Shown: piece by piece, positions 33,568 through 43,323 of the stretch
Layout of the letters: each line of letters begins with the position of its first letter
Position numbering within the stretch: position 1 is the stretch's first letter
Source: Bufo bufo
Taxonomy: Eukaryota > Chordata > Amphibia > Anura > Bufonidae
NCBI RefSeq assembly: GCF_905171765.1
Contig: NC_053390.1
Location: forward strand, 330,062,294-330,126,293
Length of the DNA: 64,000 nt
Reading direction: 5' to 3'
Program-made: the position numbers and the translations under genes
Notes under the pieces: generated by a model
Database searches by the model: none
Told to the model about the DNA's origin: nothing
The model's input: only the letters and a program-made list of their open reading frames with translations

Positions 33568-33603
33568 TCACAGTTTGATAAAGGCCATCTAGGCCGAAAC
33601 GTC
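33568..33603 (+). ncRNA. Hammerhead-like motif 2, right mirror copy
   Basis: This is the same motif as on the left arm, read on the plus strand: TTGATAA, GGCC/GGCC stem II with a 5-base loop, and GAAACGTC. Positions 3 and 8 are again T and A. Confidence 0.4.
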
Positions 33604-33686
33604 ACTTTGAAGCCGCATATCAAAATAAACAGAAAACCATTTGATTCACAAACAACTGGAGTTTTTCTATTATCATCTGATGCTAC

Positions 33687-33967
33687 AACATACAAGGATA
33701 TAACACCATTAATAGTGTCTGCTTCATAAATATCAGGTTCAATTAAAGATCATCTTTCACTTTTATACTGTATACACATAAACATTTCCAAAATGTTGCC
33801 TCTCTAACATGCATATTCTATTGCATCTCAAACACACATTAGTGTCAAATTGCCATCATTGAAATGTACATGATCAGTCATTAGTACATAGCATATTTTT
33901 CCCTGCATACTGTCACTTTTGACTGTGTACTGCAAGTCACTTACAGTATATAGAGATGTAATGCGGC
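33687..33967. other. No recognisable feature
   Basis: This is AT-rich sequence between the Penelope-like dimer and the 179-bp duplication. I see no frame or repeat that I can name. Confidence 0.5.
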
Positions 33968-34206
33968 TCTTCTGAGACCAGTGAGGTTTCTAGTGGTCTG
34001 ATAACCACAGATCAGTACTGTGGGATATCCTAGCAATATGTAATAAATTAGATTTTTGTGAAAACCATTCAAGACAATGGAAGCTGAGACTACACTTTGG
34101 AGCTATGCTTCCAGCTCCATTCAAAGTGCTAGTTTACGAGGATGAGTCTTCTGAGACCAGTGAGGTTTCTAGTGGTCTGATAACCACAGATCAGTACTGT
34201 GAGATA
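33968..34206. repeat. 179-bp tandem duplication split by the LTR element
   Basis: TCTTCTGAGACCAGTGAGG occurs at 33,968 and 34,147. The second unit runs to 34,206, is interrupted by the LTR element, and continues at 38,730 (GATATCCTAGCAATATG) to about 38,850 (TTTACGAGG). The duplication is therefore older than the LTR insertion. Confidence 0.85.
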
Positions 34207-35131
34207 TGCAGCGTACTCAAGTTGTGTGTAGAAATGTGTTCCTGGGTGTAGTAGTGCAATAGACACTAACCTGAGACGGCTGACTCTCTGCATAGGCAGG
34301 TGATGGTAGGAAAATTTTCGTGACGCCAGTGCCAATTAAACGGTGGCACGCCGTTTTCTGATAGCAGGAATAACTGAGGAACCACGTGATGTTAAAACAG
34401 AATTCCAACTTTAGTAGTTTTCATAGAGACATTAACGGAAGCACAGTTCCTTTGCATACAGTTGATTTTTCAATACGGTCGATGCAGGCAATACAGATTA
34501 AGCAAGGTGACTTCAGAGTGTGAAACACAGGACTTGCAGTACAGGAGCTTGCACTCTATTCCTGACTGATCCTGGGACATAGAAAATCTTCTCCAAGGCC
34601 CAATACCTTAACTCTGGCTTATATCCTTGGTTTTAGCTTTATAAAGTACCTCCTCTGTTATCTTGAGTACCTCTTGCTTTCTTGAGTTTTGCCTCTGTCT
34701 CTCTCTCTGCTTTCTCCGGCTCTTCAACTAAGATATTCCTGTTTCTGCTTATGGGAATTCAGGAGGGGAACCTTCTCCTGGAACGCAGGCTTCAGGCCTG
34801 GACTTGTCTCTGACATTGTCTAGTCTCCAACCACAGACTCCCACTTAGACTAGACTCTAGAATCAACTCTAGACTCAACTGCCCTTCCTTTCCCTGTCTG
34901 GGCCTTATATAAACTAGGGCTCCCTAGCTCCCTCTAGTGACTAAGAGCTGGAATGACACCCCTAGCAGGCCTGTACATGCAAGTTTCACAGTAACAGGGA
35001 AATACATAGCATTACATTACATGACATTTTATAAAGATGACATATACCAACTTCCCCATAAATAAGGGGGGACGACAGCACACCAAGTGACACCTTTGTA
35101 GTGACGGGCATTACAGTCCCCGTACACTACA
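34207..35131 (-). repeat. LTR (3' LTR of the cold-shock-domain element)
   Basis: This LTR is nearly identical to 37,803-38,729. On the minus strand it starts TGTAGTGTACGGGG and ends CTTGAGTACGCTGCA. A TATA-like GGCCTTATATAAACTAGG appears at about 34,900-34,918 on the plus strand. On the minus strand the corresponding TTTATATAAGG lies upstream of a CT-rich stretch. The promoter reading is inference. Confidence 0.9.
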
Positions 35132-35132
35132 T

Positions 35133-35147
35133 ACCCCACTGCTTTAA
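35133..35147 (-). promoter_or_regulatory. Putative polypurine tract
   Basis: The minus strand reads AAAGCAGTGGGG directly before the 3' LTR (which begins TGTAGTG). It is mostly purine and in the right position, but short and interrupted. Confidence 0.45.
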
Positions 35148-35924
35148 GCTGAGTACGACCTCGTACTCCATCAGGGCTCGCCCAACTGGAATCTCTACCT
35201 GAAACAGAAAAAAGAGACATGCAGGCATACATACATGTAATTCATCTGCATTTACATTCATATCAGGTCCAATTGGCAAAGATGAAGGGTGGTGACAAGG
35301 GGCGTCGTTCTCTTCTCCTCAGGATAGTGAATGGAACTGGGGCGCTGACCTGGCACAGCGTAACATTATAACCAGGATAGTCCATGACAATGAATAAGTC
35401 CATAATAAAACAGCAAAATAGATAAAACAGTATAAAAGTTCTTGGAGGCTCAAAGAACAAACATGAGTCCGTACCCAGGTTATTTTCCTAATAAATCACA
35501 GAGGCTCTCGTGCGGTGGAGTCCATCTCTGGGCACATTTCCTTTTAAAAGAGCTAAAATCTCAGAGGCTCAGGTTCTTTTGAGTCTGTCTCCGGGCACGG
35601 TTCCTTAGTATCAAGTTGCACAATAAAATTGTAGAATATAAAACAAGTGCTGTAATACCCCTGATCAACCTGAAAAGGGGGTTAAGGGTAAAAGGTGCAA
35701 CTCAGGAACAGGCACAACTTGGCGTGGGATAGCAAAAGCAGGCAGGAGGTCCTGGAAACAAACTTGGCTTTGTTGACTTTAATACTTCAGTGGTCAACAC
35801 CCACCACTGAGCCGTGGATAAACTGGCAGCAGCAACAAACGACCAGGGAACATAGGACTCCTGTCCTGGAAGGGTTAACAGCATTTTTCATTGGTGAAAT
35901 AAATCAAAGGCCTAGCAGGCTGAT
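35148..35924. other. Noncoding interior of the LTR element
   Basis: About 0.8 kb lies between the Gag-like stop and the polypurine tract. Short frames exist, but none resembles protease, reverse transcriptase, RNase H, integrase or envelope. It may hold packaging or dimerisation signals, or remnants of a lost pol. Confidence 0.6.
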
Positions 35925-37517
35925 TCACAGGGGTATGTCATCATTACCCGGCTCTGCTGGCAAGTACGGCCTGTAGTAGTCCTCTACAGGAGGATGTGCC
36001 CACATAACAGTGTTAGGGGGAAGCTGCAACGTGCAGGGACCCCTAATAGGTATTGGCCCCATGGGCCTAGGGGTAAACCCTTGGGTGGACCGTACCGGTC
36101 CCGGCATGATAATTGTGGGATGAAGTGGAGTGGATACCGCCGCCGCAAGCGGTCCGGTGGGCTCTGTGCAGCAATTCACAGCAACAGGGGGTCTTCTTTG
36201 GGGCACTGGCGGAGCGGTGGCAGCAGAAGGTAGTCTACGGGTGGTGACAGGCACCCTTACCTCGTCCTTCTTCGGCGGCGTCTGGATCCTGGCGGTCGCG
36301 ATCTTGCGCAGCTCCCGAAACTTCTCCTCCAGCCGGACAATCTGCTCACCGATGCTCTCCGTGTCAGAGTCGCGGTTATCTGCTGGCGCCGCCGGCGCAG
36401 GTACAGTCACCGATGGCACAGACTCGGCCTCTGCAGGTTCTGGTGATGCATCGGGTCTCCGACCCCTCCGGATGCTCTCAAAGGTATTTCGAAGTCCCTT
36501 TAGATTTTCCATCTCTTGCATGGTCTTCTCCCGACGAGGCAGCTCGGAGGAAGGGTAAGCGCTCACCCATTTTTCCAACACGGTTGGCTGCCAGAAGACG
36601 TTAGGCCCAATGAAGGAGCTCCGCTCCTGGAAGGCGTGATGGGCCGGCTCTGGAGAGCGTTCCGGTTCCCGCTCGCAGCCAGAGTAGTCTTCTTCTTCTG
36701 CCTCCCAGTCCTCAGGTTCTCGCTTGGGACGGGTCACGGCAGTGGCATAAGGGCCTCTCAGGCTCTCGGCAGGGGTGAACTCCACTTCCTCTCCCTCGCG
36801 GAGGCTGTGCTGATAGGAAGGGAGGTAGTCTCTCTTGACAGACCTTCTATTAACATATAAGTCTCTGCCAGTTAGGTAATCTTGTATGAACCCGTAGCCA
36901 CGGGTTTTGTCAAAGGACACCACCACTCCCTTTCTCCTTTCCAGGCGGGGTTGGGTGTTGGTGTGTCTTTCATGGATTGTCTTGGTCAACTCTTCATAAT
37001 AGATCTTGGTCTTTGTATTCCGCTTTATAGCGGCCTCCCGGATCTCTGCCATAAGTGACGACCACTTGAAAGAGGGTTGAAAGAAATCTCTCCAGGAGCC
37101 ATAGCAGGGCTCCGGTTCTTTCTCCCGTGGTGGGCAGGCGGGTTTCTCCGGTCCCGGAGAGTAGGCCGGTGGAGCCTCCTCTGGCTCTACACCAATATCA
37201 GTCATTTTTGAAATCTCAGGTGCGGACGTTGCAGCAACGCTCTGTTCACTTTCCAACATGCTCGATCCTTCTCTGGAGAGCGATAGGGTCGCGTCAATTA
37301 AATCAGCCAGCTCCTCCCCTCGCACTGGGAGGCCGCCCCCCAGGTATTCCAGTATATGGAAGGCGGTGTCCATGCTGGCAGACATGCAAATGTCCAGATA
37401 AGCAGTGGCGCCTGACCTTGAACTCCTTCCCGCTATTTCCTCAGAAAGGCGCCAATTTTTCCCACCTTTTCGGGATGAAGATGACGCAGCAGTAAATTCA
37501 GCAGGCTCAGCGGCCAT
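35925..37517 (-). CDS. Gag-like protein with PPxY motif and Y-box/cold-shock domain
   Basis: The 530-codon frame is intact. I chose the ATG at 37,517 because it has a strong context (AAGATGG). Upstream the frame stays open 46 more codons, but without ATG at its start. Residues about 116-119 are PPAY, a late-domain type motif used by retroviral Gags to recruit NEDD4 ligases. Residues about 194-266 form a cold-shock domain. It has the RNP1-like TRGYGFIQ (205-212) and RNP2-like DLYVNR (219-224), and ends GEEVEFTPAESLRGPYATAV as Y-box proteins do. An acidic linker, a short heptad stretch (GEQIVRLEEKFRELRKIA) and a proline-rich C-terminus follow. No CCHC knuckle is present, so the cold-shock domain could take the place of nucleocapsid. 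The domain call is by motif. The Gag role is inferred from position and PPxY. Confidence 0.8.
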   Translation of the reverse strand: MAAEPAEFTAASSSSRKGGKNWRLSEEIAGRSSRSGATAYLDICMSASMDTAFHILEYLGGGLPVRGEELADLIDATLSLSREGSSMLESEQSVAATSAPEISKMTDIGVEPEEAPPAYSPGPEKPACPPREKEPEPCYGSWRDFFQPSFKWSSLMAEIREAAIKRNTKTKIYYEELTKTIHERHTNTQPRLERRKGVVVSFDKTRGYGFIQDYLTGRDLYVNRRSVKRDYLPSYQHSLREGEEVEFTPAESLRGPYATAVTRPKREPEDWEAEEEDYSGCEREPERSPEPAHHAFQERSSFIGPNVFWQPTVLEKWVSAYPSSELPRREKTMQEMENLKGLRNTFESIRRGRRPDASPEPAEAESVPSVTVPAPAAPADNRDSDTESIGEQIVRLEEKFRELRKIATARIQTPPKKDEVRVPVTTRRLPSAATAPPVPQRRPPVAVNCCTEPTGPLAAAVSTPLHPTIIMPGPVRSTQGFTPRPMGPIPIRGPCTLQLPPNTVMWAHPPVEDYYRPYLPAEPGNDDIPL

Positions 37518-37775
37518 CTTTAGCAAGAAACGCTGTCTATTCACTGACAGCAAGCAGGATTGTAAAAAGTCCACAAAACCACACTCCAATGTGGCGATTT
37601 TCTTCCTCTTGGTAGCGCAACATTGCACAGCGCTTTTTAGAGGTTTTAGGAACACTTTTGGTATGATTTTCAGTTCACAAAGTCCACTTTAAATAAACAG
37701 GCAATTTGTCACTTTGGTCACAGGGCAACTGTATAAGGCACAAAGTTCACGCTTCTTGCACTATAAAGCGTGCGT

Positions 37776-37793
37776 ATCCTGTTCGTGACGCCA
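37776..37793 (-). promoter_or_regulatory. Putative tRNA primer binding site
   Basis: Nine bases inside the 5' LTR the minus strand reads TGGCGTCACGAACAGGAT. A TGG-initial 18-mer just inside the LTR is where reverse transcription is primed. I have not matched it to a tRNA. Confidence 0.6.
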
Positions 37794-37802
37794 AAAGAGA
37801 GG

Positions 37803-38729
37803 TGCAGCGTACTCAAGTTGTGTGTAGAAATGTGTTCCTGGGTGTAGTAATGCAATAGACACTAACCTGAGACGGCTGACTCTCTGCATAGGCAGGTGAT
37901 GGTAAGAAAATGTTCGTGACGCCAGTGCCAATTAAACGGTGGCACGCCGTTTGCTGATAGCAGGAATAACTGAGGAACCACGTGATGTTAAAACAAAACT
38001 CCAACTTTAGTAGTTTCCATGTAGAGACATTAATGGAAGCACAGTTCCTTTGCATACAGTTGATTTTTCAATACGGTCGATGCAGGCAATACAGATTAAG
38101 CAAGGTGACTTCAGAGTGTGAAACACAGGACTTGCAGTACAGGAGCTTGCACTCTATTCCTGACTGATCCTGGGACATAGAAAATCTTCTCCAAGGCCCA
38201 ATACCTTAACTCTGGCTTATATCCTTGGTTTTAGCTTTATAAAGTACCTCCTCTGTTATCTTGAGTACCTCTTGCTTTCTTGAGTTTTGCCTCTGTCTCT
38301 CTCTCTGCTTTCTCCGGCTCTTCAACTAAGATATTCCTGTTTCTGCTTATGGGAATTCAGGAGGGGAACCTTCTCCTGGAACGCAGGCTTCAGGACTGGA
38401 CTTGTCTCTGACATTGTCTAGTCTCCAACCACAGACTCCCACTTAGACTAGACTCTAGAATCAACTCTAGACTCAACTGCCCTTCCTTTCCCTGTCTGGG
38501 CCTTATATAAACTAGGGCTCCCTAGCTCCCTCTAGTGACTAAGAGCTGGAATGACACCCCTAGCAGGCCTGTACATGCAAGTTTCACAGTAACAGGGAAA
38601 TACATAGCATTACATTACATGACATTTTATAAAGATGACATATACCAACTTCCCCATAAATAAGGGGGGACGACAGCACACCAAGTGACACCTTTGTAGT
38701 GACGGGCATTACAGTCCCCGTACACTACA
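37803..38729 (-). repeat. LTR (5' LTR of the cold-shock-domain element)
   Basis: This is the partner of the LTR at 34,207. Differences from it include GTAATG for GTAGTG, a 2-bp insertion in CATGTAGAGAC, and CAGGACTGG for CAGGCCTGG. Transcription would run from here leftward through the Gag-like frame. Confidence 0.9.
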
Positions 38730-38733
38730 GATA

Positions 38734-39470
38734 TCCTAGCAATATGTAATAAATTTGATTTTTGTGAAAACCATTCAAGACAATGGAAGCTGAGACTACA
38801 CTTTGGAGCTATGCTTCCAGCTCCATTCAAAGTGCTAGTTTACGAGGTTGAGTCTGCAGGGAACAATCGACTATTGAGAAGGTGGGGTGTCAGACTCCCA
38901 CAATTGAATATTGATGATCTATCCTGAGGATCATCAATATCAGAAGCCTTGAGATGTCCTTTAAGTTATAACTTGAGTAATCTTCCTATCTCTCGAAGGA
39001 GAATCAACATTCTTAGTGGCATATCAGCTGTAAATGTAGTATCACATACACAGAATAAGTGTTTTCTCAACATAACACATTACATAATGAGCAAGTGCTG
39101 ATAACACCACCCATTGCGGTGAACCCGTTTTAGTAAGCAATAGCAGCTTTTTTCTCACTAGTTTACCTTTTTTGGTATAGTCCTCCTTTTAGGTATATTT
39201 AACTAAAGAAATTCAGTGTATTATGGAATTACTTTCAAGACAATTATTTGTCAGAATTGATCCTGTTATCTGCAGGATCATTCCACTGGGCATTTGTTGA
39301 TATGTCCAGGGTAAGACTAGATAATTGCCATTTTTGTGCTTTCTTCATATATTTTTTTTAAAAGGAATCTGTCAGCAGGAAAATGATACCAGTCTAAGGA
39401 CACCATTTAATACTTGTTTGAGATGCTGAGTATAGGGATGTAGACATGTTATGATGTTACCAGAATGGGG
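38734..39470. other. Flanking DNA with a small TTAA-type MITE remnant
   Basis: The first 115 bp complete the 179-bp duplication. At 38,885-38,964 a short inverted motif (ATTGATGATCTATCCT / AGGATCATCAATAT) ends at TTTAAG, like frog TTAA MITEs. A second such fragment is at 41,370-41,415. Otherwise I see nothing. Confidence 0.45.
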
Positions 39471-39479
39471 TGGCTCTAC

Positions 39480-40345
39480 CAATCCGTAGGATAGAAAAGG
39501 TGCTCACTATCTAAGTGTTAACTCCAAAAACACCAAGAGGTTAATAAATTGTAAAAAAATAAATAAGGATATGGCACTCAATATCTGGAGGACTGCTCAA
39601 AGCAAATTACTTTATTACTACTACTACTATAACAGTTCTCAATAATTAAAAGATTTAAAATATCATACAAGATACGTAAGTTGTACAGAAATTAAATAAC
39701 AAAAGGATAAAACATCACAAATGACGGTAAGGTAAAAAATCACTTGAGGTATAAATGTGTATGTCAGACAGCTTATAGGTGCTTTCTGAATTTCTGATTA
39801 GTCCACCACAGAAAAATTGGTTATCAGCACTATATAGGCTGTTTGTTAGTAATTCTCTGAGATTTTCGATAGTCACCAATTCTTCAGTTAGTAAAATAAT
39901 AAGCGATTCTTGATGTTATAACGCAATGTTAGACTTTATGAAAGAGTCATATTATTCTTATAACACAGTTCTTAAATTTGTCAAATTGTAGAAATTCGGG
40001 AATTATTAGCTCTGGGTGGCGTCCCACCTATTATCGAGCTGCCTTATTCCCTTACCTCCAACATCTGAGTGCGGCTTTTTCCTTTTGGTCGCCGTTCCTT
40101 CAGCGTCCCACGTGTTCAGCTTCTCCTTAGCTTCAATTTAGGTGAAGGGTGGAACTGTGTCATTCCAAGAAGCTATCAGGCATAAGTCTTTATGTAGGAT
40201 GAATCAGTCACTTGAGAGGTTAAAACGGAGGTAGAGCTGTAAGTGTCCTAGCGTACGCCAAAATGGTGGTAATGTGGGGTCCAGATTCCTCCCAGACGCG
40301 TTTCGAAGTCCCAAAAGGTACTAACTTCTTCCTCAGTGGTGTGGA
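39480..40345 (-). mobile_element. Penelope-like terminal region, minus strand
   Basis: The AT-rich region reads leftward from a hammerhead-like motif at 40,300-40,336 to about 39,480. It has no GIY-YIG or reverse transcriptase sequence. The assignment rests on the hammerhead-like core and the GAAACGCGTC context. Confidence 0.5.
40300..40336 (-). ncRNA. Hammerhead-like motif 3
   Basis: The minus strand reads CTGAGGA (a valid CTGANGA core), then stem II GAAGT with ACTTC around a 14-base loop, then GAAACGCG. Stem I is not clearly closed next to the core. Confidence 0.45.
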
Positions 40346-40599
40346 GCACTGTAATTTGTGACTTTCTGTTGGTGATTGCAGTAATAGTAAGAGTCTGATA
40401 TATTAATGAGATGCATTGGTTACTCCTGCCTCATGACAACCTCTACCTGTGATTGACAGATTTCTCCCAAAGTGCCATGGTAGTGATCCATATGTGATGT
40501 ATATATGGGATACACGATCCTGATGATGGTTATGTGTGACTATTGTGTACCACATTTATTATGATATGTATTTTTCAATGTCTGTCATGTAGGTGAATA

Positions 40600-41330
40600 T
40601 GTGCAATCCGGAGTGATATCCCTATATATACAGGTGATCATCGTTGTGGGCAGGGGTTCTATAGTGCATAGACCTGTTCACTTTTTGATACGGATTGCAC
40701 ATAGTTACTTTATAGTAAATAGCAGTAACCGTGGCGTCATCGTTGCCATGGCGCCGATGTTTGCGCCGTGTTATCATTGGCCGTGTACCCCATGTGACCA
40801 ATACTATCGACGCACTGAGGCACGCACTAGAATGAGTGTCACGGGATGGACGCGCAGGCTGTGACGTCAGTGAGTGCTTCTTGCAGTACATTGGCTAGAG
40901 ACACGGGCGCCGCCAGGAGCCATGGCGACGCATGATACTTCCGGTATGCAAATACATTGAGATGCGGCTGCGCATTACAGACAAGGGAACGCCGAGACGA
41001 ACAACACGAACTTGGTATACATGACATTGACTGTGAGTTGTAATATGAACATGTGTATTCTATTGCCCAGTGATGTGCACTAATGATGTAATGGGGTGTT
41101 TATTTTATGTGGGGGGTATATATATGCCTACCAGAATGTATGTCATTAGGCTTGACAAAGACTGGTGTACAGTCGAAACGTTGCCATTTGTGTCTGGAGG
41201 TACGATTAAAGAATCTTTTTGATATTGCGACATGCTGCCGAAGCCATCTTCTTTCTCACATGTATACTATATGGCCTGATGGATCAAGGGCCTACGGTTA
41301 GGCTGCTGCATTGATACAGACGCAATATCC
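40600..41330 (+). mobile_element. Penelope-like 3' region, plus strand
   Basis: This segment points away from the one at 39,480-40,345. It includes a GC-rich stretch at 40,730-41,000 and a hammerhead-like motif at 41,126-41,180. It ends with GATTAAAGAATCTTTTTGATA. No protein domain is left. The two segments are not copies of each other. Confidence 0.45.
41126..41180 (+). ncRNA. Hammerhead-like motif 4 (T3/A8 core)
   Basis: Stem I is GCCTA (41,126-41,130) with TAGGC (41,147-41,151). The core is TTGACAA (41,152-41,158). Stem II is GACTG with CAGTC around GTGTA, and GAAACG follows at 41,175. Positions 3 and 8 are T and A, the same pair change as motif 2, although the surrounding sequence differs. 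The base before stem I does not fit a UH site well. Confidence 0.45.
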
Positions 41331-41339
41331 TGAGACCGC

Positions 41340-43320
41340 ATAGTGCTGCTTCTACACTACTATTTGCTATCCTGAGGATAAGTCATAAATATATTTTCCT
41401 GGATAACCTCTTTAAGTCTGCTATATATTTCCTGAGTTCTGTGTCAGTCAGATATACATTTTTTGAGTTCTGTGAGGTCTTTAACAGGGTTTTCAAAACC
41501 GCATTCATGTGCGAATTTGAGGGCATACCCCAAATTTTTGGATACAGCATACTCTTTCTCTATTCTGTTACAGATCGGATACAGATATCTCCAATTCAAA
41601 GTCAAGTAGATAAAATGGAACTATATTTCTCAGGTTTTTGTGACACATTTGTGAACATTATCATTCATAGTTATTACAAAAATTCAATAAATAAGATATA
41701 TCATAGAAAAAAGCATTTCCTTTGACATATTCTATAAGTGCTGTTAAATGAGGCAGGTGCATTTCAGTCTACACACAGACAGTAAGGCGGTCATTAGCTC
41801 AGATCTGTTTTCAGTTGTCCAGTTAGTCAATGAATTCATTTAGTTCCTTCTGACCTCAGGTGGTTAGTCTTGGTTATACAAAAAATGTGACCTATTAGTG
41901 AGCCCTGAGGACTAGAAGCCACAGGAGTAGATTCCATAATACTAGTGACATTATGCAGTATAATGGCCCTGACTTAAATAATTGATATGATCTTTTATTA
42001 ATAGGGGATGGTTATGAAGTTAGATGCATTTGTTTGTATACTTTATGAATCTACTATAACAGGATAACTCATTTTGGAGCTGCTTTCTTTACAGAACGAA
42101 AAGACAGAAAAAAGACCAAAAAAACAACAAAACGATCTGACATGAAGACACAGCGGCGTAGCTATAGTGAGTACAGACTCTACAGAGGTAGTAGTCACAC
42201 CCCAACAAACACCTATACGTTTCAATTCTACCTTGTGCTCCCACTACATAGAATGGTGACAAATGGGAATTCTGGGTTTGTATGAGGATAACAACGCTAT
42301 TCCTTATTCTGCCTAGAAATATTAGTGATATATACTTATTCATGATGGGCATTATCTGACTGAACATTTTTTAGGATAATAATGGGTTTTTATATTATTC
42401 TGTAAATTATTACGTTCCTGCATAAATGAATTCCTGTAAATGTACAAGTTACATCAATTACAATGTCAATTATATGTGATTTAGATATTCCATTGAAATG
42501 ACTTATTAGTCAAGAAAGGTTTAACCAAATATCACTTAAAGGTATCTGTTTTACGGCTTAGTTTATCCAAACTGAAAAATTTATATATAGCAAAAGTCCA
42601 ACACTTGAAAATGACCTCAGTTCCTTTTTTTAATGAAAATGCATACCCCAAACCATAACTTCAGGCAACACAATGGATATAACCTTTATGCTAATATTAT
42701 ATTTTATGTCCTCCCAAATATGCATTTGCCTTTATTGTATTAGTAATGATGATGATTAGCTTTGGTTTGGCCTTTTATCCAAGCTACAAAGCAGATCTCA
42801 GACTATCATAAGTGCTGACCGGAAAGCAAAGTAATGTATATTTAATAGAGAGATTATATGTCATATGAGGCGGATTACTGAAATATATTTCAATATAGTT
42901 CCTATAAAATCCCTAAGGCTGTGTTAGAGAAAGGTATAAAGCATCAATATCATAAGAGATCATAATGTCATACATATCACATAAAAAGGAAACAGCTCCC
43001 CCTTGTGACTGAAGAAGGCAAATGGCACTGAATTTAGCTTAAAGGGAATGTGACATGAGAAAATGACCTATTGTTTAAATCACGTGTTTATGTTTAACAT
43101 CTTTTTAAAGAATGTTTGATCAAATTATCTATACAAAAAACATAAAATCCTGCAGTTTTTGCACTGGCCACTTAGCCTAATAATAGGCACCACTTCTAGG
43201 TCTGTACAGATCACTTTACTGCTGTTATATATTATTCTAAAGATGCTTGTAATGATAAGGAGATTTCACTTTTGTGTATAGCTAACAGGATCCACCATTC
43301 ACAATAGGTGATATCACAGC
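41340..43320. other. No recognisable gene; one hAT-end fragment
   Basis: Only short frames without domains are present. At 42,149 CAGCGGCGTAGCTATAG matches the left end of the MITE at 13,263 but no right end follows. The rest looks unique or decayed. Confidence 0.5.
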
Positions 43321-43323
43321 TTA

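Larger units (their letters stand above)
30630..33672. mobile_element. Inverted dimer of a Penelope-like element, 14-bp target duplication
   Basis: Two copies of the same 3' region lie head to head. The left copy reads leftward from about 32,245 to 30,630, and the right copy reads rightward from about 32,254 to 33,672. Long blocks match exactly on both strands, including a 97-codon frame at 31,436-31,729 and its mirror at 32,640-32,933. TCATCTGATGCTAC flanks the whole structure (30,616-30,629 and 33,673-33,686), so it entered as one unit. The left copy is longer at both ends. It keeps about 120 bp more GIY-YIG sequence near the centre and about 60 bp more outer tail (GGGGTGGGAACCCGACTCC, reversed). 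Confidence 0.88.
34207..38729 (-). mobile_element. Young non-autonomous LTR retroelement with a cold-shock-domain Gag-like ORF
   Basis: Two LTRs of 925 and 927 bp (34,207-35,131 and 37,803-38,729) start TGCAGCGTACTC and end GTACACTACA. They are flanked by a 4-bp duplication, GATA (34,203-34,206 and 38,730-38,733). On reading them side by side I found about nine substitutions and one 2-bp indel, so the insertion is recent. The 2.67-kb interior, read on the minus strand, has a possible primer binding site next to the right LTR, one long frame (37,517-35,925), about 0.8 kb of noncoding DNA and a purine tract before the left LTR. I see no protease, reverse transcriptase or integrase. Confidence 0.9.

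Noticed and set aside
37518..37655. Longer start for the cold-shock-domain protein
   Set aside because: The upstream 46 codons begin with GTG and contain no ATG before 37,517, where the context is strong for a eukaryote.
42043..42367. Minus-strand frames with hydrophobic ends
   Set aside because: They have no domain, overlap each other in two frames and lie in repeat-like DNA.
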